Source of the DNA: Cytophagaceae bacterium
Lineage (GTDB): Bacteria; Bacteroidota; Bacteroidia; Cytophagales; Flexibacteraceae
DNA: 64,000 nt
Direction of reading: 5' to 3'
NCBI GenBank assembly: GCA_027487695.1
Contig: JAIYDB010000069.1
Span: forward strand, 1 to 64,000
In this document: positions 44,175-56,100 of the stretch, piece by piece
Position numbering within the stretch: the first letter of the stretch is position 1
How the letters are laid out: every line of letters starts with the position of its first letter
The notes under the pieces: model-generated
What the model saw: only the letters and a program-made list of their open reading frames with translations
Database searches by the model: none
Told to the model about the DNA's origin: nothing
Made by a program: the position numbers and the translations under genes

Positions 44175-44188
44175 AAACCTGGTTAATT

Positions 44189-47100
44189 ATGAATAATCCT
44201 TACTCTTACGCACGATTTAGTACCAATTTAAAGCTTTTGTTGCTTGGTATTCTCTTTTTGGGAATAAGTACCAATTCCAATGCAGCCACGTACTTCTCTT
44301 TTAAGGCATCTGCGCCCTTTAACACTAATTTTAGTGCTACAAGTAATTGGAATACTGCAACCAATGGCTCAGGCAGTAATCCTGTAGCAGGAGATCTTAC
44401 TTCAGGTTTGCACACATTCATAATACAAAATGGATATACCGTAACTGTTGATCAAGACATTGAAGTTTTAGGTTTACAGGTTGGAACGGGAACAGCAACC
44501 AACCTAGTTGTAGGGAATAATACAACCGCAAGAACAGTGACCATCGGTAGCGGTGGTTTTTCTGTTTCAACAAATGGTACAGTTGCGGTGGGTGCGTTTG
44601 ATGCAATCCATATCTTAAATTTAGCTGGAAATCTTACAGTAAATGGGTCATTAAATTTATTTACTTCAGCAACTAGAGCTGCAAATACTATCATTTCTGG
44701 TAGTTCAGTAGTTTCAGGAGCAGGAGCTACATTAACATTCAACAATCTTAATTTAAGCCCTACGGCAGCAATAACAGCAACAAGAGCCATAACTGTAAAC
44801 AACAACTTTATAGCAGATGTAGGTTCAACCACTAATACAAACCAGAACTTTGTAGTAAACGGCAACTTTACCTTACCTAACGGAGCCACTTACACCCAAA
44901 GTGCCAATACAACTACTTTTTCAGGCACCACGGTTCAAACAATAGAAATAAACCAAGGGGCAACGTTTTTTGGTCTTACCTTTTCAAATGGTGGTGTTAA
45001 TGCAAAAACAATAATTGGCGATATTACTGCATCAAGTACCCTTGCAATAAATGCAGGGTCTACGGTAACAGGTAGTGGAACACAAACCTTAAGATCTAAT
45101 GCCACAATTAGCGGTACCTGTAATTTTTCTGGAACAGTAAACTGGGAAAGCACAGGTAATATCTCAGGAAGCACTCCATTTTCAATTGGTACAGCAGTTT
45201 CAGTATTTTCAGGAATCAAAACACTAACCGGTGGAACTTGGAATGTGGAGAACAACCTTACAATTATTAGTGGGGGTGGGTTAATTCTAAATAGTGGTAC
45301 AGTTCTTAACAACCCATCAGCACTAAATACGCTTTCAGTAGAAGCAGGTGGAAATTTACACATGCGAGGAAGCAATAACTTCCCTACTAACTTCAATACC
45401 TATTCATTTGCAACAGCTTCTAATGCACGATACGATGCAAACCTTGCTCAAACAATAAGGGGAGGTATTACGTACGGTAACCTTATTCTACAACAAAACA
45501 TAAAAACAGTAGATGGTTCATTAGTAATAAATGGCAACATAACTTTTTCAAATACTGTTTCACCAGCTGCAACCTTAGCTCTATTAAACTTTGACCACAC
45601 ATTTAATGGTAGCACTATAGTAAACAATACTACTGCCGATGGTTCAATCACATCTACAAGTGGTGGCACATTCCGTTTTGCAGGTGCAGATGTTAACCAA
45701 ACCTTAAATGGTTCTGATGGTGGAACATATACTTTCCATAACCTGGTTTTTTCTAATCCTGGCACACCTACTGCATTACGCACTAAAGCCATACAACAAA
45801 ACTGTATTGTTAATGGCGATATTACCATTGATAATGCCCTAGGCGATACCATTAACTTATTGGTTGTAAATATTGGAGCAAACCAATTAACTAAAGCAGC
45901 AGCTTCAGGCACATTATCTGCTGGAGCATTTACTGCTATATACACCAGTGGAACTTCCAATTTTGATAATACTGTAGCAAGCTTTACAACACTTTCACTT
46001 GCACAAAATTCTATTGTTCGTTTCTTTGGTACCACCCAAAATATCCCAGGTATTACCTACGGAACCATTGAGATTTTAGGAACAGGTACAAAAACGGTTA
46101 CAGGTGCACTTGATATTAACGGGAACCTAACTAGAATTGCTAATAATGCAACTATAAATCTAGGTGCATTTAATCACACATTAGCAGGTGATTTAAGAAT
46201 TAACTCCCTTACTTTATTGGTGCCCAGTACATCTACCCTAACACTAGACGGAACAAACCAAAGTTTATTAACAGGAACACTTAATAACTTAGTTATTAGC
46301 GGTTCTGCTACAAAAACTCTTGTAGGAGGTTTAAATATTAATGGCGATTTAACTATTAACAATGGAACCACATTTGATGCTAACATTAGATCAATCACAT
46401 TACTAGGTAATTTCATTAATTCAGGAACTGGGGTATTCACGCAAACTACTGGTACAGTTACTTTCAACGGAACTAGTGCAACCCCACAAACTATTAGTAC
46501 AAATCCTGCATCTGCTTTTGGTTCGGTATTCTTTAATAGACCGAATGCTTCAACTAGCAGAACTATTCAAGCACTTTCTAATTTCAGAGTAGCTACAAAC
46601 TGTAGTTGGGGAACTGGTGCAAGCAATAATTCAAATGTATTCGATTTGAATGGCTTTACTGTTCAAGTTGCTGGCAACTGGTCTTTCCAAGGTACATCGT
46701 CAAGCTTCTTAGCTAATAATGGAACTTTAGAGTTTAACGGAGCAGGAACTGCAACCCAATTAATCCAGAATATAAATGCTGGAATTACATACCAATCGGT
46801 AGTTTTCTCAAATTCAGCTTCGAAATCATTAACCAATAACACTTTCAATATTTCTGGAAATGTTACCATCAATACTGGTGCTTCTGTTTCAACAGGTGTA
46901 AGCATGAACATTGGAGGCAATTGGAACAACAATGGTGTTTTCAACCAAACTGGCGGCACTGTTACTTTTAATGGTGGCAACCAAACTATTTCAACCTCAA
47001 ATTTTCAAGGCCTAACTATTGCTGGTACCAATACAAAAACCTTGACTGGCGATTTGAATATATTGGGTAACCTTACCATTAACAACGGTGCTACACTTGA

Positions 47101-50100
47101 TGTATCGGCAAGTAACTTTACTTTAAATGTAGATAATAACTTCCTCATAAATACTGGAGGTGTTTTTGTACCAAGAAATGGAACAGTATTTATAAACAAC
47201 GTTTCAACATTAAATACTGGTGGCACGGGCGCTGGTCAACAGTTCTTCAATCTAAATATAAACTCAAGCCCTTTAGCTGTAACAGCGTCTAATGCCATTA
47301 GAGTAAACAATAACCTTACTGTACTAACTGGTACACTAGCCATGGGAGCTAACAACCTATTTATAGGTGGTTCAGCAGATAACCAAGGAAGTATCACGTT
47401 TACAACAGGGGTACTTACTTTTGAAGCTTCTAGCGGTACAAAAACCTTTAATCCAGGTACAAGTAGCTATGGTCCTATTACTGTTAATGCGCCAACAGCA
47501 ACTATCCAACTTACAGGTCCATCCTTGAGTTTAGCTGCAACTAGAGTATTGACTATAACTAATGGTACTTTAGATCTTAACGGAAACACGATAACCACCT
47601 TAGCTAATGCAGTTATTAATGGTGGTACTTTAAATGTTTCTGCAGGTTCTAACTTAAGAATTGGAGCTGGTTTTGCTCTTCAAAACAATGGTGGTACCTT
47701 CAGATTAGTAGGTACATCTAGCAATCCTGCAAGCCTTTCGGTTAATGGTGCAGGTAATTTTACTTTTAGCCAAACATCTGGTACATTAGAAGCATTACAT
47801 TATAATGTTTCAAATACCTCAGGAACTGGATTAGTAGTTTCTGGTGGAACTATCCACAGCACTAATAACCTTTCAAATGGTAACTTCTCAAACGGAGCCT
47901 CTGGTGCAGGAACATCATATCTTAATTTAACTGGTTTAAACTTTTCAGATTTTACAGCAACTGGAGTTGTGTTTAACGCTGGGCCGGTTTCCAATATCAC
48001 AAGAACATCAGGTACAGGTTTAATTACCTTCCAAGATGCTCAAGGTACTTTGGCAGGCAATTCATTTAAAAATGCAGCAGACTCAAGGGCTATTTTTACA
48101 GCTCCAGCGGGTACAGTAACTTGGGATGGTGGTGCTGGCGATGGCTTATGGACATCAGCTGCAAACTGGAGCGACAACCAAGTTCCTAATGCTTCAACTT
48201 TAGTTTATTTGAACCACGCATCAGTTTCTTCTACTTACACAGTAACAATTAATTCTGGAAGTCAAGTTGCTGGCCGTATAGTTTTAGACGCTCAAGGAGG
48301 CAACCCTATTAGCCTTGTTTTGAATGGAGGTACTTTGGCAGTTAGTGGAAGTGTAACAATTGGCGCCTCAACAACTTTAACCCAAACAAACCCTGCTGAT
48401 GCCATAACTGTTTCTGGCAGTTGGTTCAACAACGGTACTTTCAATGAGGGTACAAGTACTGTAACATTCTCTGGTACGGGAGGTGCATTTACTATTAACA
48501 CTTTAGGTGCTGCCGATCCATTCAATAACTTAACAATTAATGCAGCGGGAACTACTTATACACTAGGAAATACACTAGACGTTAATGGCAATTTCAACTT
48601 CACAGCTGGCACGTTTAATGTTGGTGGTTTTAACATTACCGCTTCTGGTAATTGGACTCAAGCAGCAATAAACACAACTTTCATTGGTGGAACGAATACA
48701 GTAACACTAGATGGTACTGGTACTCAGAATATTTCAGGAGGTAGATTTGCCAATTTAACCACTTCGTCTAGTGTTGCAGGTTCAAATAAATCACTTCTAA
48801 ACAGCTTAACTATAGGTGGCAACCTTATTATTGGTACCAATACAATTTTAAATGCTGGAGAACAAAACGTAAACATATCTGGTAACTGGACCAATAACGT
48901 AGGTGCAGGTGGCTTTACCCAAACAGGCGTAGGCGGTGTTTATGTAAATGGAGCTGCTCAAACTATTGGGGCAGGTGCAACAACAACCTTCCAAAATTTA
49001 TATTTGGCAGGTTCTGGAACCAAGATTCTAGGTTTCAATGCAACAGTAAATGGCAACTTAGCTATTTCTAATACCCTTACTCAAGTAGATATTAATGCTG
49101 GAGTTTCTATAACAGGCACAGGCAGCGGTTCATTTACTCAAGATGGTGGTATTTTAAGAGTTCTAGGAAGTTTCCCAAGTTCATTTGGCACTTATACATT
49201 TACAGCAGGAACTGTAAATTATGCTGCAACAGGAGCTCAAAACGTTCAAACGGCTACCTACAATAACTTAACATTTACTTCAGTTTCAAGTACATCTACT
49301 AAAACTGCTTTGGGCGATGTTAATGTAAACGGCATACTCACTATTGGCGATGTAAACACAACCCTGGCAATGGGTAATAATACCCTCACCCTAGTTGGAA
49401 ATTATGTACATACTTCAGGTGCACCTCAGATTAGCTATGGAGCAAATGGAACATTTATTCATACAGGAGCGGCTTGGAATATTCAAAATACGATTACAAC
49501 ATTTAATAACCTTACTTTAAGTGGTTCAGGAAACAAAACCTTGAACACAAACCTTACAGTTAACGGCAACTTAGTTGTAAACTCAGGCGTTACTTTCATT
49601 CAAGGAACAAATACCATTACAGGAACTGCAAGTAAATCGTTCACTTTAAATATTGGAGCAACTCATACAAATGCAGTTACGGCTAGTGTTGCTATTCCTG
49701 CAAGCTTTGGTAATTATAGCTTTGCTTCAACAAGTACTTACCGTTTAAATGGTATAGCCGCACAAACAATTTCATCGGTACCTCAATACGGAAACCTAGA
49801 TATTAGTACTTCTGGAGGAAATGCTACACTTAACGGTAATACAACAGTTCAAGGAAACCTTTTAATGAATGGTGGAACACCTACTTTAGCCGATGGTGGG
49901 TTTAGCTTAACTGTAAATGGTTCAACAGTTAACTTGAGAAACTATGTTGCCACTACAGGAACTACACTAACCTTAGGTGGAACAAGTGCACAAACATTAA
50001 CAAATACAAGCCCAGGTTCTCCTGCTTTTTCATTAGCTAATTTGGCGCTTTCTGGTTCTGGCTCTAAAACTTCAAATGTAACCGATATGGTTCTTTCTGG

Positions 50101-53100
50101 AAGTTTAACCATTAATAGTGGTGTAACCTTCACAAGCAATCAAGACCTAACAATTGCAGGTAACTTAACTAACAATGGTACGCTAACGCAAACTGTAGGA
50201 ACTGTTACTTTTAACGGAAGTACAACCCAAACTTTAAATCCAGGAGCTACCAATAGCATTTTTGAAGTTTATTTCACTGGTGCAGGTGTTAAAAACTTTT
50301 CTGGAAACGGTCTTGTAGTTGGAAATGGTAACTATACTGTTGATAACACTAATGTAAACTTAGGTTCATTAACACATTCCATTGCATCTCAATCAGTTAC
50401 CTTAATAGGTACTACCACCTATACTGCTTCAAGTGCAAATATGGTGTTTAATAGGGCAGGAGATCAAAGCATACCGGCTAGCTTAAACTGTTCAAACTTT
50501 ACTAGTTCAGGATCTGGTATTAAGACCTTATCAGGTAACTTAACAATTGCCAATGATTTGGTTATAAATTCAGGAACTACCCTTGATGTAGATAACATTA
50601 GTAATTTCACTATTTCTTGTTCAGGTAACTTTACCAATAATGGCACTTTCCAAGCTAGAGCAGGTATTGTTGATTTGAATTCTTCTAATACAACGGGAAA
50701 AGTAATTACTTCAGCAAGTCCATTTGCTACATTAAGAATAAATGTAGGTGCAACAAGTGTAAGAACATATAGTCTAGGCAGCAACGTAACTATAGGCACC
50801 AACCTTAGTATGTTTACTAATAGTACATTAGAGCTTAATGGCAGATCTTTAACTATTGGAACAGTAGCAGCCGCTGGCACAATAACTCAATCTACAGGTT
50901 CAGTATTAACTGTAGGCCCTGGTTCATCATTGCTATTTAACACTACCGCAGGAAACGGAACTTTAACAGCTAATTCAGGAAGTACGTTAAATATTGTAGG
51001 CACATCATCTAGCGTAGCTACTGTAAGTAGGAGCGCTGGTAATAACCGCATTGACCTAAATATAAATGCAGGTGCAACTATAGGTGCGCAATATTACCTA
51101 ATCCAATTCCTTACAAATGAAGGTATTGACATTAGTGGAACTGCAACTGTAGATGCTACAAATAACTTCTCAAACGGTACGTTTAGTGGAATTAATACTG
51201 CTGGTTCTGGTGGCCCATTTCGTTATATCAACTTTACAAGCACTTCTACATCACCAGCTACCGATATTGCTAATGTTAATTTTAACCACGGAACAACTCC
51301 AGTTATAGGTCAACACTTTAACGTAGCTCGTCCTTCTGGAAGTTCTATAATTAACTTCACAGGCGATATTTCAGGTTCACTTGGTAGCGCTGCCTTTGAA
51401 AGCGATCCTGGCAACACAATAAACTGGCCAGCAATTACAAGTGCCACTTGGACAGGTGCTGTTTCTACAGATTGGTTTACTGCAGGCAACTGGAGTACTG
51501 CCTTGGTTCCTAATGCTAACACAAACGTTACCATACCATCTGCAACTAATAATCCTATAATTAATGCTACTGCAACTTGTAGAGATTTAACCATAACCAC
51601 AGGATTATTGCAACTTTCAAGTGCTGCAACTTTAAATATAATGGGTAGTGTTGTTATAGGCAACCTTACTAATGCTGGTTCATTAATTGCGGGTAGTTCA
51701 GGTGTTACTATTAATGTAAGTAGAAACTGGACCAGAGGCGCGAACGGTTTGTTTAGTGCAGGCAATTCTACTGTAAACTTCAATGGAGCAAGTGGTAGCT
51801 ATATCGTAACTCCTACAGGTTCAAATTTCTTTAACTTAGGCTTTATAGGTGATGCTAGCTATCAGCTTGCAGGTGCAACAATTACAGTGAGCAATAACCT
51901 AAGTTTAACTGCAGGAACCTTAACTTTTGCTACTGCCAATTACAATCTAAATATTGGAGGCAACTTCAATAGAACTGCAGGTACTTTTTCTACTGCAGTA
52001 ACAGGCACAACCTTGTTTAATGGCACAACGCAAAACATTACAGGTGGTACATTCTCTAACTTAACACTTAGTGGATCTGGTGTAAAAACTGCAACTAATG
52101 ATATGACCGTAGCAGGTAATCTGGTTGTACTATCTAACCTAACCGCTGCATCTGGTGCTGCTTTCACCTTTAATGGGACTGTTAGTATAAACTCAGGTGC
52201 TACTTTTAATGGAGGCAATAGTGTTCACACAGCAAATGGAACTAGTTGGACAGGTACCGGATCTTATACAGGTTCGGGCTCAACCGTAAACTTTGCAAGA
52301 AGTGTAGTTAATACAACAGTTACTATAAATGCTTCTTCTTTTGAGAGCATTTCGTTCTCTGGCACTTCAACTATAAATATTAATGGCGCCATTACACTTT
52401 CAAATAACTTTACTTCCCAAACTGGTACGAGAACTATTAATTTGGTAACTCATCAAATTAATAGCACTTCAGGAACTGGTACATTTGCATTAGAAGGAGC
52501 TACTACTTTAACTTTAACTGGTAGTAATAACTTCCCTTCAGGTTTCGTAACCTATTCACCAGTTAATACTTCAACTGTTAACTATAGCGGTACCTCAGCC
52601 CAAACAATAGCTGCAGTTACCTATGGTATCCTTTCATTAAGCAATGCAAATACAAAAACCCTAGCAGGTAACATTACTGTATTAGGTAGCTTGAATATTG
52701 GAGCTGCTACTTTAGATGTAACCACAAACAACTACAGAATTACTTTAGCAGGAAGCTTTAACAACAATGCTAGCGGTAGTTTCTTAGCTAGAAGTGGTGA
52801 GGTATTGTTTAACGGTACCATTGCACAAGTAATAAACCTTGATAACGTAGGTACTAAAGCATTTTACGATATTACTGTAAATAAAACAGTTGGTACAGTT
52901 ATAAATCCTGCCAACTTTAACCTTGTAGTTGAAAGAAACTTATTTATACAGTCCGGAACTTTTAGTGCTAATGGCTTAGTTGTAAATGTGGGTGGCGATT
53001 TTATTGCAACAGCTCCAGGTTTATTTGCTCAATCAGGCACCTATGTTTTAAATAGAACAGCAGGTAATTCAGCAGTTATTCAAACAAATAACTCTAACCT

Positions 53101-56100
53101 TAACAATTTAACCTTAACACCAAATTCATTGGTTACCTATACCTTGATTGATAACCTATCAGTTGCGGGTAACCTAACAATGAACGCTGGAACTTTTGAA
53201 GGCGCGGGTAAAACAATTGCTATTGGCACAGCCAACAACAACCTTAATATTAATGGTGGCACCTTTAATATGGGTGAAGGTGGTATACTTCAAATTGTTA
53301 CCGGTGGTACTATTCAGGTAGCAAGTGGTGCTACATTTAGAGCAGTTGGTTCACCTTCACAAAATGTAACCGTAACCAGAAGAGGTGCAGCTGGTAGTTT
53401 TATTGTTAACATAAATGGTAATATTGAGGCACGTTATTATACATTTAGTTTCCTTGGTTTAACTGGTATTACTTTAAATACAGGTTCTATTATAGGAACT
53501 ACTAATAATTTCAGCGACGGTACCTTTACTTCAGGATTGGCTAACGGCATTTTCCTACGATTAAACAATACGCAATCATTAACTGGTTCAAACAGAATTG
53601 TTAATGTAAGTTTCCCTACCAACCCAGGTGCGGGCTCATTTAACGTAAGTAAAACTATTTCAAGTGGTAATATTGAATTCTTTAACGCCACTGGAACCTT
53701 TGCAGGTCCTATCTATGAAAACGACCCTAATGGCCTAATTGCTTGGACAGGCTCTATAACGCTAACATGGAATGGTTCAGTAAGTACTGATTGGTTTAAC
53801 GCAAGTAACTGGACACCAAGTTCAGGGCCTGCAATTGTACCTAATCCAACTACTGATGTAGTAATTGTTTCTTCTGCTAATAACTGTGTTATTTCAGGTG
53901 GCGATGCAGCATGTAATAACTTAACTATTAACTCGAGCGGTAACCTATCAGTAAGCAGTTCTAGTAGCAGCAATACAGATTTAGTGGTGGCTGGAACAAC
54001 AACTATTAATGGTTTCTTCCTTACGTCTTCTGCTAATGACTTAGTTGAGGTACAAGGAAATTGGATTAGGAATGCAAGTGGTACTTATTCTGCAGGTTCA
54101 GGTACTATTAGATTTAACACTGTTTCAGGTGCCAGAACTGTAAATAACGGTGCAACTGCATTTAACAATTTAGAATTGGCAAGTGCTGCAAGCGTTTCTT
54201 TGGCTAGTGCGCTTACTGTAAACAATAACCTAACTATTGGTTCGGGCGCTTCTCTAGATGCAACTGCCTCTAACTTCAATTTGACGGTAGGTGGTAATAT
54301 TGCCAACTCTGGAGTAATTAATATGCGTACCAACACAGTAACACTGAATGCTACCTCTGGAACTAAAACAATCAGTTCTAATTCTGGCAATTTCTATGAC
54401 TTAACTGTTTCACCGAACAGCGCAGTTACATACAACTTAGGTTCAAATATTACTGTAACCAGAAACCTAAACTTAAACACTGGAACATTCACAGTTGCTG
54501 GTTATACCTTATCGTTAGGTGATAATACAACCGTTCCAACACTTTCTGTTAGTTCTACATTTAACCTGAACAGCAATGGCATATTAGCCATTGGAAGCGG
54601 TGGTGCTGTGAACGTAAACAGTGGTGGAACTTTCAACGCAGTTGGTGCCGATATTTCAAACGTGGCAACAATTACACGATTGAATGTAAGCTCAACTCCT
54701 TATGCATTCACTGTTAATAGCGGTGCATCATTTGGTGCTCAGTTCTATTTATTTGAGTACATGAATACAGATGGTTTCCGTTTAAGAAGTGGTTCAACAT
54801 TAAATGCAACCAATACATTACAAAACGGTACTTTCTCAAATGGAGCTGCTACAGGACAGTATTTATTCTTTGAATTGGATTTTGCAAGTCGTGTTATTGC
54901 CAATGTGGTATTCAATAGTGGACCTCAGTATAATGTTAGAAGAACCACAGGCGCAAGTACTGTTACTTTTGAAGATGCCGCAGGTACACTTGGAAGCTAT
55001 GCTTTTGAAATTGATGAATTGGCAGCAAATTCGGCTGCTGGTAGAATCAGATGGACAAGCACTTTAACTACTTTAACATGGAATGGCTCTCAAACAGGCG
55101 GTTTCTGGTCAGATGCATTAAACTGGACACCAAACTTTGTTCCTACTGCTACAGATGCTGTTATCTTAAGTACAAGTGGTAATGCCCCAGTAATTAATGC
55201 AGATGCAAACGCTTTAAATTTAACCAACCCATCTGGAGTTACGTTAACAATAACTAGCAATGCTAACCTTACTATTGCTGGTAGCCTAACAAACGCAGGG
55301 ATAATCACAGTGCAAACTGGTTCAGCATCTAATATTTCGGTTGGTGGTGCTATAAACAACACAGGTACTTTTACCAATAGCCCTACTTCTAGCGTAACCT
55401 TAAATGCCCCAAGTGGTATTCAAGATTTAAGCTTTGGAAATGCGAACATTCAAAACCTAAGTATTAACTCAGGTAATGGTTCAGGAAATGCACAATTCAG
55501 AACAACAGGATCGTTAACTATAAATGGAAACGTAACAATTGCTGCTGGTACATTACTTGTAAATAATGCAGCCCATACGCTTACCATATTAGGTAACTGG
55601 AACCAAACTGGTGGTACATTTACTCATGGTAACGGAACTGTTAACTTCTCTAATACAGGTGCTGGTTCACAAACTATTACAGGTATTAATACAAGTCCTT
55701 TCTTTAACATCACCTTTACTGGTAACCGTCCGAAGAGTTTAGCTGGAACAATTGCAGTAAGAGGTACTTTCACAGTAAGTAACGGTTCCAACATAAACCT
55801 AAGCAATGCTACAGTAAATCTATCAGGCAATATCAGTAACAGTGGTACTATTACCGCAGGTACAAGTACTGTAAACTTTATTGGTACACTTCCACAACAA
55901 TTCACTACCAGCGCTGCTGTTACGCTCAATAATATGGTAATGAACAACACTTCAACTACCATTCCACAGCTAACCCTAAACGGTCCTGTAACTATTGGCA
56001 ACGGTGGAGTACTTACCTTAACTGCAGGTCGTATTCAAACCACTACCATAAATATTCTAACTTTGAACAGCACTGCCACACTTTCTGGTGGTAGTAGTTC

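Larger units (their letters stand above)
43599..44188. other. 590-base AT-rich intergenic region before the giant gene
   Basis: The longest gap in the window separates two divergent genes. I see no ORF with coding character and no tRNA. Next to the AI-2E gene, on the minus strand, TAGCTTTG (43630-43623) is a candidate -7 box with a weak upstream box. The middle (about 43780-44080) is very rich in A and T and in A tracts, which may bend DNA. The right end holds the giant gene's promoter and two inverted repeats. Confidence 0.6.

Noticed and set aside
54804-55067. 87-codon frame on the same strand inside the giant gene
   Set aside because: It is a shifted reading of the repeat sequence with no start signal or family; the main frame is unbroken here.
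44206-56001. Many long open frames antisense to the giant gene, all in one relative frame
   Set aside because: In that frame an antisense stop needs a TA- or CA-starting codon after the right third base. The giant protein is poor in Tyr, His and Gln, so stops are rare. The products are low-complexity Val/Leu/Pro strings, so composition explains them.
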